Assembly (NCBI GenBank): GCA_021845805.1
Contig: JAJZVD010000002.1
Span: forward strand, 62,001-126,000
Origin: Pseudomonadota bacterium
GTDB taxonomy: Bacteria; Pseudomonadota; Alphaproteobacteria; Rhodobacterales; Rhodobacteraceae
Length of the DNA stretch: 64,000 nucleotides
Direction: 5' to 3'
Part shown: piece by piece, positions 35,951-44,372 of the stretch
Layout: each line of letters begins with the position of its first letter
Numbering within the stretch: the first letter of the stretch is position 1
Translations under genes and position numbers: made by a program
The notes under the pieces: model-generated
What the model saw: only the letters and a program-made list of their open reading frames with translations
Databases searched by the model: none
Told to the model about the DNA's origin: nothing

Positions 35951-38938
35951 ATGCAGGCGCAGGGCAGGGTGACGGCGGTCCTCGGGCCGACCAACACCGG
36001 CAAGACTCATCATGCCATCGAACGGATGCTGGCCCATCGTACCGGGGTGATCGGCCTTCCGCTGCGCCTTCTGGCGCGCGAGGTCTATGACCGGATCGTT
36101 GCGGCCCGCGGCCCCTCGGTGGTGGCGCTGGTGACGGGCGAAGAACGGATCGTGCCCGACCGGACGTGCTACTGGGTCTGCACCACCGAGGCGATGCCGC
36201 TGGAGATCGGCGCCGATTTCGTGGCGGTCGATGAAATCCAGCTTTGCGCCGACCCCGACCGGGGCCATGTGTTCACCGACCGCCTGCTGCATGCTCGCGG
36301 CCTGCACGAGACGCTGTTTCTGGGCTCGGACACCATGCGCCAGGCGATTGCCGCGCTGGTGCCCGGGGTCACCTTCGTCAGCCGCGAGCGGTTCTCCGAA
36401 CTCAGCTATTCCGGCGCCAAGAAGCTGAGCCGGATGCCGCCGCGCTCGGCCATCGTCGGTTTCTCGGTGGAAAACGTCTATGCCATCGCCGAGCTGATCC
36501 GGCGGCAGAAGGGGGGCTGCGCGGTGGTGATGGGGGCGCTGTCGCCCCGCACCCGCAATGCGCAGGTCGCGCTCTACCAGAACGGCGACGTGGATTATCT
36601 GGTGGCCACCGATGCAATCGGGATGGGGCTGAACCTCGACATCCAGCATGTCGCCTTTTCCGCGCTGGCGAAGTTCGATGGCCACCGGATGCGCGGGCTT
36701 TATCCGCACGAACTGGCACAGATCGCGGGGCGGGCAGGGCGGCACACCCACAACGGCACCTTCGGCGTGACCGGCGAGGCCCACGCCATCGACGACGAGA
36801 CGGTGGCGGCGATCGAATCCCACCGCTTCAGCCCGGTGCGCAAGCTGCACTGGCGCAACGGCGCGCTGGAATTCGGCACGGTAGACCGGCTGATCGCCTC
36901 GCTCGAGCGGCACACCGGGCATGACTGGCTGACGCGGGTGCGCGACAGCGACGATCTTGTGGCGCTGAAGACGCTGGCCGCCCAGCCGGAGCTGCGCGCG
37001 CGGTTGGGCGGCGGGCCGGATGTGCGTCTGCTGTGGGATGTCTGCCGAATCCCCGACTTTCGCGGGGCATCGGAAACCGAACATGCGACGCTTCTGGCCC
37101 GGATCTTCGAGTTCCTGCACGGCGGCGGCAAGGTGCCGAACGACTGGATGGCGCGCGCCATCGCCCGGATCGACCGGACCGATGGCGACATCGATGCGAT
37201 TTCCAAGCGATTGGCGTATATCCGCACATGGACATACGTCGCGCAGCGTCGCGGATGGGTCGATGACGAAAGCCATTGGCGCGACGAAACGCGCGCGGTA
37301 GAAGACCGCCTGTCAGATGCGCTTCACGCGGTTTTGACTCAGCGATTTGTTGACCGGCGCACCTCGGTTCTGATGCGCCGGTTGAAGCAGAAGGAGACCC
37401 TCGTGGCCGAGGTGAACGACAAGGGCGAAGTGACGGTCGAAGGCGAGTTCATCGGCCGTCTGGAAGGCTTCCGGTTCCGTCAGGACGCAAGCTCCTCGCC
37501 CGATGAGGCGCGCACGTTGCGGCAGGCGGCTGTCCAGGCGCTTCGCCCCGAGTTCAGCCTGCGGGCCGACCGGTTCTACAACGCGCCGGATACCGAGCTT
37601 GATTACACCGAACAGGGCGGCCTGATGTGGGGCAATGCCGCGGTGGGCAAGCTGGTGAAGGGCGCCGACGCGCTCAAGCCGCAGGTGGAACCCTTCGTCG
37701 ACGAGGAAGCCGGTCCCGATGTCGCCGAGAAGGTGCGCCGCCGCCTGCAGCATTTCATCGACCGCAAGGTGGCCGCGCTTTACGAACCGCTGCTGGCCAT
37801 GGGCCGCGACGAGGCGCTTACGGGGCTGGCCCGCGGCTTTGCCTTCCGCATGCTCGAGTCGCTGGGCGTGCTGTCGCGCGATGGCGTGGCCGACGATGTG
37901 AAGGCGCTGGACCAGGAGGCGCGCTCGGCGCTGCGCAAGCACGGGTTGCGCTTTGGCCAGTTCACGATCTTCCTGCCGCAGTTGCTGAAACCCGCGCCCA
38001 CCCGGCTGCGGCTGGTGCTGTGGTCGCTCTGGAACGGGCTGCAGGAGTTTCCCTCCAGCCCGCCGCCCGGCCTTGTGACCATCCCGAACCTGCCGGACGT
38101 TCCGCGCGACCACTACACGCTTGGCGGCTATCGCCCTGCCGGGGCGCGGGCGATCCGCATCGACATGCTGGAACGTCTGGCCGACCTGCTGCGCGCCAAG
38201 GACAGCCGCGCGGGCTTCGAGGCGACGCCCGAGATGCTGTCGATCACCGGCATGACGCTGGACCAGTTCGCCGACCTGATGGGCGGCCTGGGCTACAAGG
38301 CCGAGAAGGCCGAACGCCCGAAGTCGCGGCCGGAGGCCGCGGTGGCGGTTGCCGCTGGCGGGGATCCGGAGCTGCCTGCCGAGGTTCCGGCCGACGCGCC
38401 CGCCGAGGTCCCCGCCGAGGCGCCGGCCGAGACCCCGGTCGAGGTTCCCTCCGAAGCCCCCGCCGAGGCGCCGGCCGAAATGCCGGCCGACGTTCCCGCC
38501 GAGGCGCCGCCTGCCGAGACGGAAAGCTACTACACCTTCACCTGGGCGCCGCGCCCGCGTGGCAACGACCGGCGCGGCGGCGAGCGGCGTGAACGCCCGG
38601 CGGGCAGCGCCCCGCGTGGCCGCGGTCCGCGCGCCGATGCCCCGGCAGAGGCCACCGCCGCCCCGGCGGAAGGCGAGGCGCGTCCGCCCCGCGGCGACCG
38701 TCGTCCCGACCGGCAGGACCGTGGCGACCGCCCGGATCGCAACCGGCCCAAGGGTGGCAAGCCGCAGGGTGACCGCGAGGGCCGCGGCGACCGGCCCCAG
38801 CACGGCAAGCCGCATGACAAGGGCCCCCGCCGCGACGAGCGCGCCAAGAGCTTCGAGGCCCGCCCGCCGCGGAAGGAAACGCAGATCGACCCAGACAACC
38901 CCTTCGCCGTGCTCGCGGCCCTGCGCGACCGCAACTGA
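35951..38938 (+). CDS. SUV3-like superfamily 2 RNA/DNA helicase with repetitive tail
   Basis: The 995-residue protein has a helicase core like mitochondrial Suv3: Walker A GPTNTGKTHHAIERML (residues 12-19 for the loop), the DEAD-like box AVDEIQLCAD near residue 95, and motifs DYLVATDAIGMGLNL and ELAQIAGRAGRHTHNG. After a long helical middle region, residues about 805-860 are a Pro-Ala-Glu repeat (PAEVPADAPAEVPAEAPAE) and residues about 870-970 are Arg/Gly/Asp-rich and strongly basic, a typical RNA-binding disordered tail. The position next to an S4 RNA-binding gene (TGATG overlap) suggests a role in RNA turnover or ribosome handling. Confidence 0.92.
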   Translation: MQAQGRVTAVLGPTNTGKTHHAIERMLAHRTGVIGLPLRLLAREVYDRIVAARGPSVVALVTGEERIVPDRTCYWVCTTEAMPLEIGADFVAVDEIQLCADPDRGHVFTDRLLHARGLHETLFLGSDTMRQAIAALVPGVTFVSRERFSELSYSGAKKLSRMPPRSAIVGFSVENVYAIAELIRRQKGGCAVVMGALSPRTRNAQVALYQNGDVDYLVATDAIGMGLNLDIQHVAFSALAKFDGHRMRGLYPHELAQIAGRAGRHTHNGTFGVTGEAHAIDDETVAAIESHRFSPVRKLHWRNGALEFGTVDRLIASLERHTGHDWLTRVRDSDDLVALKTLAAQPELRARLGGGPDVRLLWDVCRIPDFRGASETEHATLLARIFEFLHGGGKVPNDWMARAIARIDRTDGDIDAISKRLAYIRTWTYVAQRRGWVDDESHWRDETRAVEDRLSDALHAVLTQRFVDRRTSVLMRRLKQKETLVAEVNDKGEVTVEGEFIGRLEGFRFRQDASSSPDEARTLRQAAVQALRPEFSLRADRFYNAPDTELDYTEQGGLMWGNAAVGKLVKGADALKPQVEPFVDEEAGPDVAEKVRRRLQHFIDRKVAALYEPLLAMGRDEALTGLARGFAFRMLESLGVLSRDGVADDVKALDQEARSALRKHGLRFGQFTIFLPQLLKPAPTRLRLVLWSLWNGLQEFPSSPPPGLVTIPNLPDVPRDHYTLGGYRPAGARAIRIDMLERLADLLRAKDSRAGFEATPEMLSITGMTLDQFADLMGGLGYKAEKAERPKSRPEAAVAVAAGGDPELPAEVPADAPAEVPAEAPAETPVEVPSEAPAEAPAEMPADVPAEAPPAETESYYTFTWAPRPRGNDRRGGERRERPAGSAPRGRGPRADAPAEATAAPAEGEARPPRGDRRPDRQDRGDRPDRNRPKGGKPQGDREGRGDRPQHGKPHDKGPRRDERAKSFEARPPRKETQIDPDNPFAVLAALRDRN

Positions 38939-39282
38939 TGGCGGGCGCGCCTGCCTCGCCCCCGCGTCCGACCGTGCGTCTGGACAAGTGGCTGTGGCAG
39001 GCGCGGTTCTTCAAGACCCGGACGCTGGCTGCCCGCGCCGTCGAGGCGGGCGAGGTGCGGCTGAATGCGGTGCGGGTGGTGAAGCCCGCCCATGCGATCG
39101 GGCCCGGCGATACGCTGACCTTCATCCAGGGCGGCCGGGTGCGGGTGATCCGCTGCACCGCGCTGGCCATCCGCCGCGGCCCCGCGACCGAGGCGCAGGG
39201 GCTTTTCGACGACCTCGCCCCCGACGAGGGTGGGAAAGATCGCCGCAACGCCGCGGAAATGCCGCCGCATCCGCTTGAATGA
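38938..39282 (+). CDS. hslR: S4-domain RNA-binding protein, Hsp15 family
   Basis: The 114-residue protein contains the S4 fold [32 protein letters not shown], as in Hsp15, which binds stalled 50S subunits carrying nascent chains. The C-terminus is charged and presumably flexible. Its start overlaps the helicase stop (TGATG), which argues for coordinated synthesis with the helicase. Confidence 0.9.
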   Translation: MAGAPASPPRPTVRLDKWLWQARFFKTRTLAARAVEAGEVRLNAVRVVKPAHAIGPGDTLTFIQGGRVRVIRCTALAIRRGPATEAQGLFDDLAPDEGGKDRRNAAEMPPHPLE

Positions 39283-39334
39283 TCCGGTCTGCTGGTCTAG
39301 CAACACGGCGTTCAGCGTCCGAAGGGGTTACGGC

Positions 39335-39673
39335 ATGACCTATGTCGTCATCGACAACTGCATCGCCTGCAAATACACCGACTGCGTCGAAGTCTGTCCG
39401 GTGGACTGCTTCTACGAGGGTGAGAACATGCTGGTGATCCACCCCGACGAGTGCATCGACTGCGGGGTCTGCGAACCCGAGTGCCCCGCCGACGCGATCC
39501 GCCCGGATACCGAGCCCGACATGGAAAAGTGGGTGGAGTTCAACCGCAAGTATTCCGAACTCTGGCCCGTGATCACCGTCAAGAAGGACGCGCTGCCGGA
39601 AGCCACCGAACGCGATGGCGAACTCGACAAGCTGTCGAAGTATTTCTCCGAGGCGGCAGGGCCGGGCAACTGA
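39335..39673 (+). CDS. fdxA: Seven-iron ferredoxin (3Fe-4S/4Fe-4S)
   Basis: The 112-residue ferredoxin closely follows Azotobacter ferredoxin I, with [29 protein letters not shown] and [20 protein letters not shown]. Nine cysteines (9, 12, 17, 21, 25, 40, 43, 46, 50) provide the ligands for a 3Fe-4S and a 4Fe-4S cluster. It carries electrons in the cytoplasm. The start at 39335 is fixed by the family N-terminus. The gene lies 52 bases after hslR, in the conserved alphaproteobacterial helicase-S4-fdxA-carD order. Confidence 0.96.
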   Translation: MTYVVIDNCIACKYTDCVEVCPVDCFYEGENMLVIHPDECIDCGVCEPECPADAIRPDTEPDMEKWVEFNRKYSELWPVITVKKDALPEATERDGELDKLSKYFSEAAGPGN

Positions 39674-39724
39674 GGCGAATCGCGCGGGCCCGGCGGAAGG
39701 GCGCCGATCGCAAGCAGATTATTT

Positions 39725-39802
39725 CGAATCAATGGGCGGCCTTGCGCATTATGCAGGGAGCCCGCTCTTTGATTCGTGGCGGCGACATGATATATACATG
39801 TC
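39725..39802 (+). promoter_or_regulatory. Promoter-operator region of the carD-type gene
   Basis: The 283-base gap between fdxA and carD is relatively AT-rich. TTGATT (39769-39774) and TATATA (39791-39796) are separated by 16 bases and form a plausible promoter. The -10 lies inside a perfect palindrome, GACATG-ATATATA-CATGTC (39784-39802). A second inverted repeat, CGAATCAA (39725-39732) with TTGATTCG (39769-39776), covers the -35. This arrangement suggests tight control of the carD promoter. The remaining ~150 bases before the start would be the 5' leader, where I see no clear structure. Confidence 0.5.
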
Positions 39803-39955
39803 ACAAATAACCGTGGAAGCCTGCCCAGCCACTCGCAGCGCCATGCGCCTGCGATGTGGTTTCATCAGCGCCAAGATGATCCATTCGCCGGGGATTCGCC
39901 ATCCCGGGTGGTGTTCTTGTCACTGATGTCGGTTTCCTTGCGAGGAAGCGACTGG

Positions 39956-40465
39956 ATGACCAAGACCAAGAAATCAGATTTCCGTCCGAACGACTTCGTG
40001 GTTTACCCCGCGCATGGTGTCGGTCGGATCGTCTCGATCGAAGAGCAGGAGATCGCGGGCCTGCGTCTGGAACTGTTCGTCATCTCCTTCGAGAAGGACA
40101 AGATGACGCTGCGGGTGCCGACGCACAAGGCGACCGAAATCGGGATGCGCTCGCTGTCGTCGCCCGATGTGGTGACCAAGGCGCTGGACACGCTGCGCGG
40201 CAAGGCGCGGGTCAAGCGGGCCATGTGGTCGCGCCGCGCGCAGGAATACGAGCAGAAGATCAACTCGGGCGACCTGCTGTCCATCGCCGAGGTGGTGCGC
40301 GACCTGCACCGCTCGGACGACCAGCGCGAACAGAGCTATTCCGAGCGTCAGCTTTACGAAGCCGCGCTGGAGCGGCTGACCCGCGAGGTTGCAGCCGTGT
40401 CGGGTGTGGACGAGATGAATGCCCAGAAGACGGTCGACAACGCGCTGACCTCGCGCGCGGCCTGA
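39956..40465 (+). CDS. CarD/CdnL-family transcription regulator
   Basis: The 169-residue protein has the N-terminal RNA-polymerase-interacting domain (FRPNDFVVYPAHGVGRIVSIEEQEIAG) and the C-terminal helical DNA-binding part (MWSRRAQEYEQKINSGDLLSIAEVV). CarD/CdnL proteins bind the RNA polymerase beta subunit and stabilise open complexes at rRNA and other housekeeping promoters. The ATG at 39956 is preceded by GAGGAAG. A rho-independent terminator follows. Confidence 0.95.
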   Translation: MTKTKKSDFRPNDFVVYPAHGVGRIVSIEEQEIAGLRLELFVISFEKDKMTLRVPTHKATEIGMRSLSSPDVVTKALDTLRGKARVKRAMWSRRAQEYEQKINSGDLLSIAEVVRDLHRSDDQREQSYSERQLYEAALERLTREVAAVSGVDEMNAQKTVDNALTSRAA

Positions 40466-40488
40466 GGCCGGGCGACGCCATCGGATCG

Positions 40489-40523
40489 GGGCCGCAGGGG
40501 AAAGCCTCTGCGGCCCTTTCCTT
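40489..40523 (+). terminator. Rho-independent terminator of the carD-type gene
   Basis: GGGCCGCAGGGG pairs with CCTCTGCGGCCC (12 pairs with one G-U, loop AAAG) and is followed directly by TTTCCTTT. The hairpin begins 23 bases after the stop. Confidence 0.85.
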
Positions 40524-40595
40524 TGCGGCCGGGGTGCGTTGACACGCCCTTTTGGCCGTGCCAGACCCCGCAACCGGGCAGACACGGGGGACAGC

Positions 40596-41444
40596 ATGGA
40601 CAATCTGCGGGGCAGCCTGTTCATGACGGTCTCGATGCTGCTGTTCGCGGTCGAGGACATGCTGGTGAAGCTGGCCGCCGCGGCCCTGCCGCTGGGCGAG
40701 GTGATGCTCGCCGAAGGGCTGGTGGGGGCGCTGGCCTTTGCCGCGCTGGCGGCGGCGAAGGGGCAGGCCGCGCTGCCGCGGGCGCTTTTTTCCCGCGGGA
40801 TCGCCGTCCGGTCGGTGTTCGAGGTGACGGGGCGGCTTTTCTATGCCTTCGCGATCGCACTCACCCCGCTGTCGGCCGCCTCGGCGATCCTGCAGGCGAC
40901 GCCGCTTGTCGTGGTCGCGGGGGCCGCGGCCGTGCTGGGCGAGACGGTCGGCGCCCGTCGCTGGGCGGCTGTGTTTGCGGGCTTTGCCGGGGTGATGGTG
41001 GTGCTGCGCCCCGGTCTGTCCGGCTTCGATGCGCTGTCGCTGCTGGCGGTGGTGGGGATGGCAGGCTTTGCCGGGCGCGATCTGGCCACCCGGGCCGCGC
41101 CGCCGCACCTGACCAGCGCGCAACTGGGCGTGGCGGGGTTCGTGATGCTGGCACTGGCCGGGGCGATCGCGCTTGCGACACAGACCCCGGCGCTGCCGCC
41201 CGCCGGGCTGTGGCCCGTGCTGGTGGCGCTGCCCGTCTTCGGCACGGCCGGCTATCAGGCCCTGACGCTGGCCATGCGGACGGGCGAGGTGGCCGCCGTC
41301 ACCCCGTTCCGCTACACCCGGCTGATCTTCGGCACGGCGCTGGGGGTGGCGGTTTTCCATGAGCGGCCCGATGCCTTCACCCTGCTTGGCGGTGCGCTGA
41401 TCGTCGCATCGGGCCTCTACGCGCTGCACGCTGCGCGCCGCTGA
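40596..41444 (+). CDS. DMT/EamA-family transporter
   Basis: The 282-residue membrane protein has about ten hydrophobic helices in two EamA halves; the second half includes [31 protein letters not shown], typical of EamA exporters. It probably exports an amino-acid-like or other small metabolite. The start [10 protein letters not shown] at 40596 follows a GGGGGAC stretch and is preferred to the track start, whose 19 extra residues are Arg-rich and unlike a membrane start. Confidence 0.88.
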   Translation: MDNLRGSLFMTVSMLLFAVEDMLVKLAAAALPLGEVMLAEGLVGALAFAALAAAKGQAALPRALFSRGIAVRSVFEVTGRLFYAFAIALTPLSAASAILQATPLVVVAGAAAVLGETVGARRWAAVFAGFAGVMVVLRPGLSGFDALSLLAVVGMAGFAGRDLATRAAPPHLTSAQLGVAGFVMLALAGAIALATQTPALPPAGLWPVLVALPVFGTAGYQALTLAMRTGEVAAVTPFRYTRLIFGTALGVAVFHERPDAFTLLGGALIVASGLYALHAARR

Positions 41445-41517
41445 TCCGCGCCGCGCGCGTGCCTTGGCAGCGTCGGCCATCCGCGCTATCAGGCGGCGAG
41501 CAGATGAGGAACGCCAG

Positions 41518-42864
41518 ATGTCCGGCCACGATACCCCGATCCCGATGACCGCTTCGCAATCCGGCCCGCTGTCCGGCGTGGCCGAGATTCCGGGCGACAA
41601 GTCGATCAGCCACCGCTCGCTGATCCTGGGCGCGCTGTCGGTCGGCGAGACGAAGATCACCGGGCTGCTGGAGGGCGAGGACGTGCTGGACACCGCCCGC
41701 GCCATGCGGGCCTTCGGGGCCGAGGTGACGCAGCACGGGACCGGGCGCTGGTCGGTGCATGGTGTGGGGGTGGGCGGGTTTTCCGAACCTGCCGACGTGA
41801 TCGATTGCGGCAACTCGGGCACCGGGGTGCGGCTGATCATGGGGGCGATGGCCACCACCGCGATGACCGCGACCTTCACCGGCGACGCCAGCCTGCGCAA
41901 GCGGCCGATGGGGCGGGTGACCGACCCGCTGGCACTGTTCGGCGCGCAGGCATACGGGCGCAAGGGGGGGCGGCTGCCGATGACGGTGGTGGGCGCGGCC
42001 GATCCCCGCCCGGTGCGCTACACCACGCCGGTGCCTTCGGCGCAGGTGAAATCGGCGATCCTTCTGGCCGCGCTGAACGCCCCGGGCGAAACCGTGGTGA
42101 TCGAACGCGAGCCCACGCGCGACCATTCCGAACGGATGCTGCGCGGCTTCGGCGCGCGGCTGTCGGTCGAACGGACGGCCGAGGGCAACCAGATCACCCT
42201 GCTGGGGCGGCCGGAACTGGTCGCGCAGACGGTGGCGGTGCCGCGCGATCCGTCCTCGGCGGCCTTCCCGGTCTGTGCCGCGCTGATCGTGCCGGGGTCC
42301 GACATCACCGTGCCCGGCGTCAGCCAGAACCCGACGCGCAACGGGCTTTACACCACGCTGGTCGAGATGGGCGCCGACATCGCCTTTGAAAACCCCCGCG
42401 AAGAGGGGGGCGAGCCGGTGGCCGATCTGCGCGTGCGCTTCACCGGCGCGCTGAAGGGCATTTCCGTGCCGCCCGAGCGCGCGGCGAGCATGATCGACGA
42501 ATACCCGGTGCTGTCGGTCGTGGCGGCCTGCGCCGAAGGCACCACCGTCATGCGCGGCGTCAAGGAACTGCGGGTGAAGGAAAGCGACCGGATCGACGCG
42601 ATGGCGCGCGGGCTCGAGGCCTGCGGCGTGCGGGTCGAGGAGGACGAGGATACGCTGATCGTCCACGGCCTTGGCGCGGGCGGCGTGCTGGGCGGGGCGA
42701 CCTGCGCCGTGCACCTCGACCACCGCATCGCGATGAGCTTTCTGGTGCTGGGGCTGGCCGCCCGGAAGCCGATCACGGTCGATGACGGCGCGCCCATCGC
42801 GACCAGTTTTCCGATCTTCGAGGGGCTGATGCAGCGCCTGGGCGCCAGCCTGCGCCGGGCCTGA
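41518..42864 (+). CDS. aroA: 3-Phosphoshikimate 1-carboxyvinyltransferase (EPSP synthase)
   Basis: The 448-residue enzyme joins shikimate-3-phosphate and PEP in aromatic amino acid synthesis. Motifs are [16 protein letters not shown] and [17 protein letters not shown] at the N-terminal half, and [15 protein letters not shown] and [15 protein letters not shown] near the end. The internal ATG at 41518 follows GAGGAA by 7 bases and is preferred over 41464. aroA followed by cmk and rpsA is a conserved alphaproteobacterial order; here the minus-strand gene at 42867-43499 interrupts it. Confidence 0.97.
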   Translation: MSGHDTPIPMTASQSGPLSGVAEIPGDKSISHRSLILGALSVGETKITGLLEGEDVLDTARAMRAFGAEVTQHGTGRWSVHGVGVGGFSEPADVIDCGNSGTGVRLIMGAMATTAMTATFTGDASLRKRPMGRVTDPLALFGAQAYGRKGGRLPMTVVGAADPRPVRYTTPVPSAQVKSAILLAALNAPGETVVIEREPTRDHSERMLRGFGARLSVERTAEGNQITLLGRPELVAQTVAVPRDPSSAAFPVCAALIVPGSDITVPGVSQNPTRNGLYTTLVEMGADIAFENPREEGGEPVADLRVRFTGALKGISVPPERAASMIDEYPVLSVVAACAEGTTVMRGVKELRVKESDRIDAMARGLEACGVRVEEDEDTLIVHGLGAGGVLGGATCAVHLDHRIAMSFLVLGLAARKPITVDDGAPIATSFPIFEGLMQRLGASLRRA

Positions 42865-42866
42865 GG

Positions 42867-43499
42867 TCACGCGCCGCTGGTGAACCCGATCCCCTGACGT
42901 GCAAGGCGGGCGCGCAGCGCGGGCCAGCGGCGACGCGCGCCACCAAGAATGGCATCCTCGCGCAGTGTCACGGCGTAGCCCCGGTGACGGGCGGCCAGCG
43001 CGGTGCTGGCTACCGCCGTCGTGGCATCCGCCCCGGCGATTTCCAGCGCGCCGACACCCAGATAATCCAGCAGCGTATCCAGCGTGCCATCCGCGAACCC
43101 GTCCCGGACAGAGGTGTCAAGGATGTGGTCGGCCTCGTCCGCGGGGTGCATCAGCGCCGTGCCCGCGGTTCCGGGCAGGCCACGGCCCCGCAGGAAGCCG
43201 CGCGCCAGCCCGCGCAGCACCGGATCGTGCCAGCCGTGCCGCAGCGCGATCACCGGCCGCCCTGTCACCTGTGCGGCATCGGTCAGCGCGTCGATCCGCG
43301 CCAGCACGGCGTCGCGTTCCTCGGGCGGATAGGGGCCCCGTTGCACCCAGTCGGGCTGCAGATGCACGAGGATCAGCGCGCTGCCCCGGCGGCCGGTGGT
43401 GGGAATGGGGGTGCCCTTGCTGACCCGCAGGACGGGGCGCAGCCGCAGGGCAACGATGCCCGCCATCAGCAGCGCCAGAAGTGTCAGCGCAAGACCCAT
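42867..43499 (-). CDS. Membrane-anchored isochorismatase-fold protein lacking catalytic cysteine
   Basis: The 210-residue protein has one N-terminal membrane segment ([20 protein letters not shown]), then a cysteine-hydrolase/isochorismatase fold recognisable by [23 protein letters not shown] and [28 protein letters not shown]. In active members the first motif has an Asp where His stands here (LVHLQ), and the GxxTDxCVxxTA motif has Cys where Ala stands here (ATTAVASTA). It is therefore probably not a hydrolase of the usual kind. The start at 43499 is chosen because the membrane segment begins there. It is convergent with aroA (2 bases between stops) and divergent from cmk. Confidence 0.75.
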   Translation of the reverse strand: MGLALTLLALLMAGIVALRLRPVLRVSKGTPIPTTGRRGSALILVHLQPDWVQRGPYPPEERDAVLARIDALTDAAQVTGRPVIALRHGWHDPVLRGLARGFLRGRGLPGTAGTALMHPADEADHILDTSVRDGFADGTLDTLLDYLGVGALEIAGADATTAVASTALAARHRGYAVTLREDAILGGARRRWPALRARLARQGIGFTSGA

Positions 43500-43569
43500 C
43501 CGCTTGCCTCTGCCGGTTGACAACAGGACCGGAGTGGAACAAGGCCGGAGCCGGGTCAAGAGGACAAAG

Positions 43570-44151
43570 ATGCAGTTCACAGTCGCCATCGACGGGCCCG
43601 CCGCGGCCGGCAAGGGCACCATCGGCCGCGCCATCGCGGCCCGCTTCGGCTTTGCCCATCTGGATACCGGGGCGCTTTACCGCGCGGTTGGGGCGAAGGG
43701 CGGCGACCCGGTGCTGGCTGCGCAAAGCCTGAGCGCCGCCGATCTGGCGCGGCCTGACCTGCGGACGCTGGCGGCGGGGCAGGCGGCAAGCCGCGTGGCG
43801 GCGATCCCCGAGGTGCGCGCCGCGCTTCTGGACTTTCAGCGCCGCTTCGCGCGGGCCGAAGGCGGCGCCGTGCTGGACGGGCGCGACATCGGCACGGTCA
43901 TCTGCCCCGACGCCGAGGTGAAGATCTACGTCACGGCCAGCCCCGAGGTGCGCGCCCACCGCCGCTGGCTGGAGGTGGGCGGCGATCCGGCGCTGGTGCT
44001 GGCCGAGGTGAAGGAACGCGACGCGCGCGACATGAACCGGACCGACGCGCCGCTGAAACCCGCGGCGGATGCGGTGATCCTCGATACCTCGGCGCTTGGC
44101 ATCGACGCGGCGGTGGCACGGGCCGTGGCGCTGGTCGAAGCCCGGCTGTGA
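43570..44151 (+). CDS. cmk: Cytidylate kinase
   Basis: The 193-residue kinase phosphorylates CMP and dCMP. The P-loop [18 protein letters not shown] and the CMP region [10 protein letters not shown] are clear, and [23 protein letters not shown] is the family signature. It is shorter than E. coli Cmk (about 227) mainly in the region between the P-loop and LDGRDIG. The ATG at 43570 is the family start; the track's 58 extra residues extend into the divergent gene. Confidence 0.95.
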   Translation: MQFTVAIDGPAAAGKGTIGRAIAARFGFAHLDTGALYRAVGAKGGDPVLAAQSLSAADLARPDLRTLAAGQAASRVAAIPEVRAALLDFQRRFARAEGGAVLDGRDIGTVICPDAEVKIYVTASPEVRAHRRWLEVGGDPALVLAEVKERDARDMNRTDAPLKPAADAVILDTSALGIDAAVARAVALVEARL

Positions 44152-44190
44152 CCGTCTGGGCGCGCCCGCCCGCCCCTGCGCGGTGGCGCG

Positions 44191-44219
44191 CCTCCTGCAA
44201 TTGCAGGGGGCTTTCGCTT
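44191..44219 (+). terminator. Terminator-like hairpin after cmk
   Basis: CCTCCTGCAA and TTGCAGGGGG are directly adjacent complements (10 pairs including one G-U; the inner pairs open to form a loop), followed by CTTTCGCTT. It separates cmk from the rpsA promoter. Confidence 0.5.
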
Positions 44220-44246
44220 GCCAGGGGGCGTGTTTGGTTCTATACG
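44218..44246 (+). promoter_or_regulatory. Candidate rpsA promoter
   Basis: TTGCCA and TATACG are separated by exactly 17 bases in the cmk-rpsA gap, and would place the transcript start near 44253, about 120 bases before the rpsA ATG. A leader of this length allows for autogenous control by S1, but no specific structure is claimed. Confidence 0.5.
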
Positions 44247-44372
44247 CCCCCCATCCCGAACCCCAGGTGCGCGGCCCGGCTTGCCGGAGGCCGCGTGTTT
44301 TGGCGGGAAACGAAAGACCGGCGGAGCCAACCGCCAGGCCCGTGAAACAGACGACAAAGGAAACTGAACCGC

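Noticed and set aside
38365-38520. Tandem repeat in the helicase gene as a mobile or CRISPR-like repeat
   Set aside because: It is in frame and encodes a degenerate PAE-type protein repeat; there are no spacers or terminal repeats.
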